A DNA stretch of 29,121 nucleotides, from positions 1-29,121 of the forward strand of contig JAAXQB010000010.1 of assembly GCA_012329085.1 (NCBI GenBank), written 5' to 3'. Source of the stretch: Methanosarcinales archaeon (GTDB lineage Archaea; Halobacteriota; Methanosarcinia; Methanosarcinales; Methanosarcinaceae). The notes under the pieces were generated by a model. It was given only the letters and a program-made list of their open reading frames with translations, searched no databases and was not told the origin of the DNA. How positions within the stretch are numbered: the first letter of the stretch is position 1; every line of letters begins with the position of its first letter. Made by a program: the position numbers and the translations under genes. This document shows positions 17,605 through 23,971 of this stretch, in pieces.

Positions 17605-17610
17605 CTCCTT
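17605..17610 (-). promoter_or_regulatory. Shine-Dalgarno of eS1 supporting a TTG start
   Basis: AAGGAG on the minus strand, 7 nt before the TTG, fixes the start codon. An AT-rich TATA-like stretch (CCTTTAAAAAAATA, minus strand, near 17622-17637) lies just beyond. Confidence 0.65.
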
Positions 17611-17764
17611 AATATATTTTAATATTTTTTTAAAGGTAAATTCATGTGATTTACCAATTCAAGATTTTAAAGTTGAATTTTTATCTATTTATAAATTGCA
17701 TGATTTTATTTAAATTAATCGGTTTATTCATTCGAGAAATTGGAAATTTCCCTTAGCATATAAT

Positions 17765-18081
17765 AAACACTCATTCTCTTTGAGAGCATATTAACGCTCG
17801 TTCAGAACGAATAACTCATTCTAAAAGAATGAGTGGTTACGCTCATTCGTTCTAAATAAGCAAACGCTTGTTCATTCTGAACAAGCTATCAAAGATTTTC
17901 TTAAACTCATTCTGAAAGAATGAGTGATTACGCTCATTCAATTCTAATGTGCTTTCCGAACGAGATCTCGAAGAGAATATGCGTTAGAAAAAACCAAAGG
18001 TTTTCGGCAGTACATTCGGAACGAATGTGCGTTGATGAGCTTTACAAATTATATACTAACGCTCGTTCGTTCCGAACGAGC
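17765..18081. repeat. Longest palindrome cluster
   Basis: Perfect 9+3+9 units: 17814-17834 (arms ACTCATTCT and AGAATGAGT, loop AAA), 17866-17886 (GCTTGTTCA and TGAACAAGC), 17905-17925 (ACTCATTCT and AGAATGAGT, loop GAA) and 18061-18081 (GCTCGTTCG and CGAACGAGC). A wobble-containing unit lies at 18010-18030 (GTACATTCG and CGAATGTGC). Decayed copies fill the spaces. Confidence 0.9.
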
Positions 18082-18102
18082 TATAAAAAATAATAAATTA
18101 TT

Positions 18103-18582
18103 TTATTGCTGTAATTCTTTTAACTTTTCTACAATATTAATACATTGTTTAATAAGCTTGATATGTTCAAGAATTCGCACATATTCAGTTTCACATTGCA
18201 TATTTTGTGAAATTGTGATTATTTTTTCAAGAATAAGCTTTTCTGCATACTTTGCATCATTACAAACTTCTGTTGGTTCTATTTTTGTATATTCTTTATT
18301 TTTTTTCGATGCATCAATATTTTTTACAAAATCCTTTTTATCATGCACATTATTCGAAATAACATCTTTTTTAAAATGTTTTTGATTTTTGTTAAAAGTA
18401 TCACTCAAATCGTTTTGTTTTTCATCATTTTTACAAATAGGGCAGAGTTCTTTGCCCCTATATCTAAATATTGGGGCACCACAAGTATCACAGTGTTTTG
18501 CAAGCATAGTGCCACCTATTTCAAGCATTTTTGATATTTTTTTTACATTTAAATCATTGTTAGAATTCATATATTTATTCAT
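18103..18582 (-). CDS. Zinc-ribbon protein, Sjogren's/scleroderma autoantigen 1 (p27) family
   Basis: A 159-residue protein with an N-terminal helix plus zinc ribbon: ISKMLEIGGTMLAKHCDTCG followed by a second CPIC knuckle, giving Cys31, Cys34, Cys47 and Cys50. The combination of 'GGTMLAKHCDTCGAP.F...G..LCP.C' is the signature of the archaeal homologues of human ZNRD2/p27. Function in archaea is unknown; a nucleic-acid or protein-binding role is guessed from the ribbon. The middle (about 55-110) is charged and low in complexity, and the C-terminal 45 residues look like a coiled coil (LEKIITISQNMQCETEYVRI, then EHIKLIKQC and further heptads). It is divergent from trpS, 132 bp apart. Confidence 0.82.
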   Translation of the reverse strand: MNKYMNSNNDLNVKKISKMLEIGGTMLAKHCDTCGAPIFRYRGKELCPICKNDEKQNDLSDTFNKNQKHFKKDVISNNVHDKKDFVKNIDASKKNKEYTKIEPTEVCNDAKYAEKLILEKIITISQNMQCETEYVRILEHIKLIKQCINIVEKLKELQQ

Positions 18583-18654
18583 TATCTAATAAACTACATT
18601 CTTTTTAAATTTATGCATTATTCTTATAAATTCAATTTTTCAATGAGTTATGCC

Positions 18655-18663
18655 TTATAAATA
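18655..18663 (+). promoter_or_regulatory. TATA box of trpS
   Basis: TTATAAATA lies 60 nt before the trpS ATG, preceded by GCC; this would place transcription start near 18688 and a leader of about 27 nt. Confidence 0.5.
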
Positions 18664-18714
18664 CTGAATAAAATAAAAAGATAGATAAAGTATTAAAGCA
18701 CCTTTATAGCCTAT

Positions 18715-20013
18715 ATGAAACTTAATCCATGGGGATCCGCAAATATTGATAATTATTCAAAACTTTTTGAAGAGTTTGGAATTTCCAATTTTGAATCAGT
18801 ACTCAACACTCTAAAAGATCCACATAAATATATGAAAAGAAAAATTATTTTTGGTCACAGAGGTTATGAACTAATTGTAGATGCAATAGAAAATAAAAAA
18901 CCATTTTCAGTTATGAGTGGATTTATGCCATCAGGGAATGCACATCTTGGTGCAAAGATGGTAATGGATGAAATTATATGGCATCAAAAAAAAGGCGGAA
19001 GTGCATTCGTAGGCATTGCAGATCGTGAGGCACATTCAGTTCGTGGAATGTCTTGGAAATTATGCCGTGAGATAGGTATTAATGAATACATTTTAAGTTT
19101 AATTGCGTTTGGATATGAGCCAGATGGGCTAATTTATTTTCAATCAGAATGCGAAGTTGTAAAAGATTTATGCTTTGAACTTGGAATTAAAGCAAATTTT
19201 TCTGAACTTAGTGCAATATATGGATTTGATGGGGCAACTAATGTTTCACATATGGTTAGTGCATTGTCCCAAAGTGCAGATATTTTACAACCACAAGTGG
19301 AAGAATGGGGCGGACCAAAACCAACAGTAGTGCCCGTTGGTGCAGATCAAGATCCACATATACGATTAACTCGCGGATTGGCATCTAAAATGAATTTATT
19401 CAAGATAGAACAACGCACTACAAAAGATGGGATTTGCTTTTTAAGTATTAGAAGTAAAGGGGCACCAAGTGCGGCATTGAAAAAAATAAAAAAACTGTTG
19501 CCATGGGATGCAAAACTTTTTAAAGGGCACATGGATGTTAAAACAAATGATTTTAATGCATTGTCAAATATTGTTTCTAAAGTAGAAATTGAATTTGGGG
19601 GATATGCATTTATTCCACCTGTATCAATATACCACAGATTTATGTCTGGATTGCAAGGTGGGAAAATGTCAAGTAGTGTGCCTGAAAGTCATATTGCATT
19701 AACAGACACTCCAAAAGATGGTGCAAAAAAAGTAAAACAAGCAAGTACTGGGGGTCGTGCAACCCTTAAAGAGCAAAAAGAACTTGGTGGCAATCCTGAT
19801 AATTGTTCTGTATTTGAGCTTATGCTATTCCATTTAATTGAAGATGATAAAGATATTGCAGAGATTTATAGTGAATGTAAAGAAGGAAATATATCATGTG
19901 GAACTTGCAAGGTGCGAGCTTCAGAGCTTATGTTTGAATTTTTAAAAGATCATGGAGAGGAACGAAAAATTGCAAAAGAACGGCTTGGTGAGTATGGTTT
20001 ATCAGTAAATTGA
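18715..20013 (+). CDS. trpS: Tryptophan--tRNA ligase, archaeal type
   Basis: Class I aminoacyl-tRNA synthetase that charges tRNA-Trp. The HIGH-equivalent is PSGNAHLG (72-79) inside [12 protein letters not shown], and the KMSKS-equivalent is KMSSS (317-321) inside [30 protein letters not shown] is the archaeal/eukaryotic TrpRS tryptophan-site region. The length of 432 residues and N-terminal NPWG fit the archaeal form rather than the shorter bacterial enzyme. The C-terminal 60 residues contain CSGTCK-like wording ([14 protein letters not shown]) seen in relatives. It is a single gene with its own TATA box, divergent from the zinc-ribbon gene. Confidence 0.95.
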   Translation: MKLNPWGSANIDNYSKLFEEFGISNFESVLNTLKDPHKYMKRKIIFGHRGYELIVDAIENKKPFSVMSGFMPSGNAHLGAKMVMDEIIWHQKKGGSAFVGIADREAHSVRGMSWKLCREIGINEYILSLIAFGYEPDGLIYFQSECEVVKDLCFELGIKANFSELSAIYGFDGATNVSHMVSALSQSADILQPQVEEWGGPKPTVVPVGADQDPHIRLTRGLASKMNLFKIEQRTTKDGICFLSIRSKGAPSAALKKIKKLLPWDAKLFKGHMDVKTNDFNALSNIVSKVEIEFGGYAFIPPVSIYHRFMSGLQGGKMSSSVPESHIALTDTPKDGAKKVKQASTGGRATLKEQKELGGNPDNCSVFELMLFHLIEDDKDIAEIYSECKEGNISCGTCKVRASELMFEFLKDHGEERKIAKERLGEYGLSVN

Positions 20014-20075
20014 ACAAGAGAACGCCCATTCAAAACGAAAACGAAATTTCTTCAAAGAAAAAAAATTAGAAGAAA

Positions 20076-20095
20076 GTTCTCTTTGAGAACTTTCT
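20076..20095 (+). terminator. Hairpin after trpS
   Basis: AGTTCTC-TTTGA-GAGAACTT forms a compact stem about 65 bp after the trpS stop. It is the best hairpin nearby; the terminator role is inferred from position. Confidence 0.35.
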
Positions 20096-20275
20096 GAACG
20101 AAATTTTTAGAAGAAAAATATCCAGGGAAATTTCTTAAATCAAAAATCAAAGATTTTCTTAAACTCATTCTGAAAAGTTTGAGTATTTACGCACATTCGT
20201 TTAATAATGTACTTTTCGAATGTACTATGGAAAATCAAAATGCAAAACCTTTAACAAATTGAAGATGTGTGATTT

Positions 20276-20360
20276 TCTACAAAAATTTTAGCATTTATTT
20301 ACATACTAAAAATTTTTAAAATTGTGTAAATGCCTGAATTGAATGATGAGGTATAATTCA
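20276..20360. repeat. Dispersed AT-rich repeat, copy 1
   Basis: It shares CTACAAAAATT and AAAATTTTTAAAATT, at similar spacing and followed by a GAGGT, with 23193-23285. Similarity is imperfect, so the ends are approximate. Confidence 0.45.
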
Positions 20361-20472
20361 AAGTTTGCGTAACATCAATCAATTAAACACATACGAAAAA
20401 TTAAAAGTTTTAATTTCCCCTCGTATAATTTTAAGATTTAAATTATGCTAATTTATACATTTGATATGTCTT

Positions 20473-20549
20473 AGACTTGTTGCAAATTAAGGCAATTTAT
20501 ACCATAAATCAGTATGCTGCGGCAGTATAAATTATTACGCAACAAGTCT
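20473..20549. mobile_element. MITE-like element, 77 bp
   Basis: Ends AGACTTGTTGC and GCAACAAGTCT are a perfect 11-bp terminal inverted repeat, extended inward by AATTTATAC and GTATAAATT. It is flanked on both sides by CTT, a probable 3-bp target duplication. The same sequence, with a 36-bp internal duplication, is found at 8448-8560. It has no coding capacity. Confidence 0.8.
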
Positions 20550-20595
20550 CTTATATATGGCAAAATTAAACTAAACATACACAAAAATAAAAAAG

Positions 20596-20615
20596 ATTTG
20601 AGGCAATAGTCTCAA
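20596..20615 (-). terminator. Hairpin after the PstS-like gene
   Basis: TTTGAGGC-AATA-GTCTCAAA gives a 7-8 bp stem, 46 bp downstream of the PstS-like stop on the minus strand. It is a plausible terminator. Confidence 0.4.
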
Positions 20616-20660
20616 ATCAAAACGATACTTATTAGTGTCATAAATATAAATACATCAATA

Positions 20661-21542
20661 TTAACAATATAAGGATTTAACTCCATTTTTTTCAAAGATG
20701 CCTCGTTGATTTGATTGCCTTACAAAATCTAAGAATGATCGTTCAAGGTCACTTGGTGCCCCATATGTTATCATATTAAGTGATCTATCAAAACATACAT
20801 CAGTTAATCCATCTATTTCTGAATCTGTAAATGTATTTCTATCATTGATTGCAAATCCAGAATCAACAAATCCAATCGTGCCAGGATTAGCTGCTATATA
20901 TGATATAATATCTACATTGCTCATTTTTCCTTCAATATCTCTATGGATGTCAATTCCACCAAGTGCGTTTGCAAATGTATATTCAGTACTTGATTTGTCC
21001 AATCTTTGAATTGCTTTGTTTATACCTGCATTTACAAGATTTGTAGTAAAATAGTTGTCTCTGAATGCTTTTATTAGGTCTTCCCTATGAATGTTTAAAT
21101 GTGTGGCATTATTAGCAATTACAACAACTTCTTTTCTTCCAATCCTAAAAGTTTGAAGTTTTGGAGCGTTTGCTAATTCTGTAGTTTTAATTGCTCTGGA
21201 GGTTATGCCAATGTCAACAATGTCTTTCGATACTGCCGCTATGCTTGTACTTGATTTTCCACCTTGTACAATCACTATAACATTTGGATTCACTTCCATA
21301 TATTTTTCTGTAAGTTGTTCCACAAGAGGTTGAACAGTCGCCCCCCCTCCAATTATAAGGTGGGAAATACTGATGTCTTCGGTCATTCCTCGTTCTTCTA
21401 CATCATTTGCGAGATGTGTCGTCATTGGTCCCATCGATGCTGCACCAATAACAGATACGGATATGAGTATAAGTGATCCTACAACGGGTGATGCAGCGCG
21501 TACATCTTTTATGAATTTAGTATATATTGTTTTTAGATTCAT
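20661..21542 (-). CDS. PstS-like phosphate-binding protein with archaeal pilin-type N-terminus
   Basis: Residues about 40-293 look like a periplasmic-binding-protein fold of the PstS type: LIIGGGATVQPLVEQLTEKY, IVQGGKSSTSIAAVSKDIVD, DIGITSRAIK, NPGTIGFVDSG and a C-terminal SNQRGIFEKNGVK. The N-terminus carries RAASPVVGSLILISVSVIGA, the SPVVG plus hydrophobic segment of archaeal type IV pilin-like proteins, so it is probably held at the cell surface through a prepilin-like helix instead of a lipobox. An upstream ATG at 21596 is in frame, but those 18 residues come from a palindrome repeat; I chose 21542 because the pilin helix normally begins within about 20 residues of the start. No Pst permease or ATPase gene is adjacent. 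The ligand is not proven. Confidence 0.75.
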   Translation of the reverse strand: MNLKTIYTKFIKDVRAASPVVGSLILISVSVIGAASMGPMTTHLANDVEERGMTEDISISHLIIGGGATVQPLVEQLTEKYMEVNPNVIVIVQGGKSSTSIAAVSKDIVDIGITSRAIKTTELANAPKLQTFRIGRKEVVVIANNATHLNIHREDLIKAFRDNYFTTNLVNAGINKAIQRLDKSSTEYTFANALGGIDIHRDIEGKMSNVDIISYIAANPGTIGFVDSGFAINDRNTFTDSEIDGLTDVCFDRSLNMITYGAPSDLERSFLDFVRQSNQRGIFEKNGVKSLYC

Positions 21543-21596
21543 ATTTGGTTTAATCCTATTTGTGTTTATTTCAATTTGGGGTTTTTTATAGCTCAT

Positions 21597-21984
21597 TAGA
21601 ACGAATGGGTGTTAGTATATAATTTATAAAATTATATACTCAGAGAAATTTTCAATTTATCGTTTCTCAACCCCATTTAGTTTATTTGTTAGTATTCATA
21701 TTCACTCAAATATGTGTTACCTTGAAAAAATTAGTTTATATTTAGATTTCAATCACATATATACTTTATCTGTATGCAATATAAATACATCTTAACCATA
21801 TATATAATCTTAATCGTATATATACTTTATCTATATGCAATATAAATACATCTTAACCATATATATTTTTAGATTATAGATAAAAATCATAAAATTTGTT
21901 TATAAATTAAATTAGATGGTTTGTTTATTTTATTGATGCATAGTGAAAATATATGCCGCATAAAGTAAAATTTTATTTAAATGG
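21597..21984. other. AT-rich noncoding stretch left of the transposase remnants
   Basis: It contains a decayed palindrome (about 21592-21612), an AT-rich inverted-repeat block to about 21665, and a 61-bp tandem duplication; no gene is seen. Confidence 0.6.
21751..21870. repeat. 61-bp tandem duplication
   Basis: Two copies begin at 21751 and 21812. Both contain TATATACTTTATCT.TATGC and AATATAAATACATCTTAACC; they differ at very few positions, so the duplication is recent. Confidence 0.85.
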
Positions 21985-22288
21985 TTCTAACAATTCAAAA
22001 AGGGTCCACTAATTTAGCAATAATAATTCAAAAAAAGTCTATTATTTTAATATAAATTTCCAATTATTATAACAAAAATTGGAAGTTGAAAGGTGTGATT
22101 AAACTTGTGAGCAAACATGTAAAATTTAAACTGAAACAAAAAGAAATTTTAAAAATAAAGTCATAAAATTAGTAAATATATATAGAAAAATAGTAGCAAG
22201 GTATTGAAGTGAATACTTAAAGTAAATAAAGGATTTAGAAGAATGCAATCGCGAAACTATAGACACACGATGAATTTTATCGGAAAAA
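21985..22288 (+). pseudogene. Decayed IS21-family left end and istA start
   Basis: Two imperfect 33-bp-spaced repeats (AATTCAAAAAGGGTCCACT at about 21992 and AATTCAAAAAAAGTCTATT at about 22025) resemble the multiple terminal repeats of IS21 elements. From GTG at 22095 the frame reads VIKLVSKHVKFKLKQKEIL, then breaks; after a -1 shift at about 22178 it reads IYRKIVARY, stop, SEYLK, stop, IKDLEECNRETIDTR. That fits the helix-turn-helix start of IstA-type transposases ('..SRKTVRKYI.EY...'). Stops and a frameshift make it nonfunctional. Family assignment is from remembered motifs. Confidence 0.42.
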
Positions 22289-22340
22289 CGAGAAATTGGA
22301 AATTTCTCTGAGTGTATGATTTTATAAATTATATACTGTT
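22287..22340. repeat. AT-rich palindrome module cutting into the IS21-like remnant
   Basis: GAGAAATT-GG-AAATTTCTC and a TATGATTTTATAAATTATATA-like inverted repeat (in two parts, TATGATTTTAT and AAATTATATA) follow the last recognisable istA-like codon, as if inserted there. Confidence 0.6.
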
Positions 22341-22348
22341 AAAAATGA

Positions 22349-22575
22349 ATTCGATTATTTGTTCACATTTGTCACCCACATATGTGTTAGAATCTACCAA
22401 TGATATTGCTGAAAAGGTATTTCGTGAACATGTTGTTTAAGCGTTAGATATTAGGAACGCATGCGAAATGAGAAATGTACAATGATTCATAAACGGCTTA
22501 TGACTGTGGTTGCAACATGGATGCACCAAGGGCACAATATACCTTCAAAGAATGAATGAGGTGCTTAATAACTAA
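22349..22575 (+). pseudogene. Decayed C-terminus of an IS66-type transposase
   Basis: The frame at 22381 reads YVLESTNDIAEKVFREHVV then stops; after a shift, the frame from 22461 reads RMRNEKCTMIHKRLMTVVAT and on to WMHQGHNIPSK, and a final shift gives NEVLNN and a stop near 22575. Together this matches the end of IS66-like transposases ('..PTNN.AER..RE.VV.RKI.GT.RNEKG...ETIMTV.ATW..QG.NP...'). At least two frameshifts and internal stops show it is dead. The N-terminal part is absent. Confidence 0.6.
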
Positions 22576-22650
22576 GCCATACAATTTTGTAAGTTTTAAC
22601 TAAATTATCTCGTTAAAATCCAATATACGCCCATTTGTTCCAAATAGGCT

Positions 22651-22722
22651 ATCAAAAATCAAAGATTTTTTCAAACGCTCATTCATTCTGAATGAGCAAA
22701 CGCTCATTCATTCTGAATGAGC
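22651..22722. repeat. Palindrome block with two tandem identical hairpins
   Basis: The first 47 nt equal 486-532. A second perfect hairpin (22702-22722) copies the first (22677-22697), both with arms GCTCATTCA and TGAATGAGC, separated by AAAC. Confidence 0.92.
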
Positions 22723-22941
22723 TATTGAAATATTTGTATATTGAATTCTATCAATATCTATATAGTTTAGTGTAAAATTATATGGTATTTTGAATGTTAA
22801 AAAAATAAATTTTTTAAATTGTACAAGGGTGTGGAAAGTGAGATATAATTTGTCTGAAATGGATAAAAATTATTAATTTTAAATAGAACGAAAGTAAGAG
22901 AATTGTGTATATTTATTTTAAAACATTTTTGATTTTTGATA

Positions 22942-22964
22942 GCACATTTTCGAAGAAAATGTGC
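22942..22964. repeat. Isolated hairpin of the palindrome family
   Basis: Perfect 10-bp arms GCACATTTTC and GAAAATGTGC around GAA; another arm sequence with pairing preserved. Confidence 0.85.
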
Positions 22965-23192
22965 ATTTCAAATGAGCCGTTAAAGAACTTTATCAACATA
23001 TTTGTTTTCTGCACCATAAATATTATTAAACATAAAAAACTTATGATTAAAAATGAACTTGATGATATATTAATGTCCATTTGCTCCAAATAAACTAACG
23101 AATCTACAATTAAAAATATTAAATATTAATAATAATAATACTAATATATTAAAATTTAATGTTTAATTTTTATTTAAACTATAACTGATAGC

Positions 23193-23285
23193 TTTCTACA
23201 AAAATTACGAGTATTTGCATCTTAAAATTTTTAAAATTATACAATTACTAAAATAAAAAATTAAATTATATTGAGGTGCGATGGT
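23193..23285. repeat. Dispersed AT-rich repeat, copy 2
   Basis: It is related to 20276-20360 through CTACAAAAATT, AAAATTTTTAAAATT and a trailing GAGGT. Ends are approximate. Confidence 0.45.
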
Positions 23286-23305
23286 TTTTGTGTAGCATAA
23301 ATTAA

Positions 23306-23971
23306 TCATTTACCAAATCGCCGTTGACGATTTCCATAATCTCGAAATATTCTCATAATATCTACTTTTCTAATGCAATCCCAATTCACATCTGTAAAAA
23401 AAAGTTCAGAATAGATTGATTGCCATATTAAAAAATCAGATAAACATTTTCCGCCAACACGAATAATCATATCAGGTTCATTTTTAATTAAAAGGTGCGA
23501 TTTAATTATTTTTTCATCAATATCTTTTGGTTCAATTTTTTTTGATTTAACATTAGATATTATAGATTTTACGGCATTTGTAATCTCTTTTTTACCACCA
23601 AAACCTACCATCATATATATCAAAAGGGAACGGTCTTCGCGACTTTCTTTAAGTAATCCCTCATCATCATAAAGTTTAAATCCAATATCATTTGGAAGAT
23701 TTAAAAAACTATCATTTATATTATTTATAAGTTTTAGAGCTGACTTTTTTTTAATTTTACAATCATTTTTTATCAAATTTACATAAATACTTATGATTGA
23801 TATGTTAAATTGTTTGCACCATAAAACAAATGAATTGAGTTTTAATATTCCTTTTTTATCAAAAAGATCACTATCAGAAAGTACAAGAGTGACATGAGTT
23901 GGATTAATTCCAGATTTTATTTTTTTTGAAAGTATCAATCCATAGATGTATTCAATTATATTCATATTCAC
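23306..23971 (-). CDS. Cis-prenyltransferase-like protein, probable noncatalytic (NgBR-type) subunit
   Basis: A 221-residue protein of the undecaprenyl diphosphate synthase family. The C-terminal half is well kept: MMVGFGGKKEI, PDMIIRVGG (Arg171-x-Gly173), LSDFLIWQSIYSELFFTDVN and DYGNRQRRFG. The N-terminal active site is lost: where UppS has the MDGNxRW loop with the catalytic Asp, this protein has LSDSDLF. That is the pattern of NgBR/Nus1-type partners in two-subunit cis-prenyltransferases, and Methanosarcina acetivorans is known to have such a heteromeric enzyme making dolichyl-type lipid carriers. The start is GTG directly after the upstream TGA (TGAGTG); an ATG two codons in is the alternative. 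It is co-transcribed with the TGS GTPase. Confidence 0.78.
   Translation of the reverse strand: MNMNIIEYIYGLILSKKIKSGINPTHVTLVLSDSDLFDKKGILKLNSFVLWCKQFNISIISIYVNLIKNDCKIKKKSALKLINNINDSFLNLPNDIGFKLYDDEGLLKESREDRSLLIYMMVGFGGKKEITNAVKSIISNVKSKKIEPKDIDEKIIKSHLLIKNEPDMIIRVGGKCLSDFLIWQSIYSELFFTDVNWDCIRKVDIMRIFRDYGNRQRRFGK

Larger units (their letters stand above)
17598..18102. other. Palindrome-rich gap between eS1 and the zinc-ribbon gene
   Basis: These 505 bp hold no gene; over 300 bp of it is palindrome cluster, the densest in the window. The left 100 bp are AT-rich and should contain the eS1 promoter. Confidence 0.65.
20014..20660. other. Gap between trpS and the PstS-like gene
   Basis: No gene is supported. 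In order it holds decayed palindrome units (about 20024-20225, including GAAAGTTCTC/GAGAACTTTC), a repeat related to 23193-23285 (20276-20360), a MITE-like element (20473-20549), and an inverted repeat TTTGAGGCAATAGTCTCAAA at 20596-20615. Confidence 0.65.
22723..23305. other. Noncoding stretch right of the transposase remnants
   Basis: It has no supported gene. It holds a perfect 23-nt hairpin at 22942-22964 (arms GCACATTTTC and GAAAATGTGC, loop GAA) and a second copy of the 20276 repeat. Confidence 0.6.

Noticed and set aside
17765..18081. Simple rho-independent terminators of the bacterial type
   Set aside because: The hairpins are not regularly followed by T-runs and several sit side by side or upstream of genes, so a plain terminator reading does not explain them all.
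21543..21596. Upstream ATG at 21596 as start of the PstS-like protein
   Set aside because: The added 18 residues derive from a palindrome unit and AT-rich leader; the pilin-like segment fits a start at 21542 better.
22905..23093. 62-codon frame on the plus strand
   Set aside because: It runs through a palindrome unit, has AT-driven composition (Ile, Phe, Lys) and no start signal.
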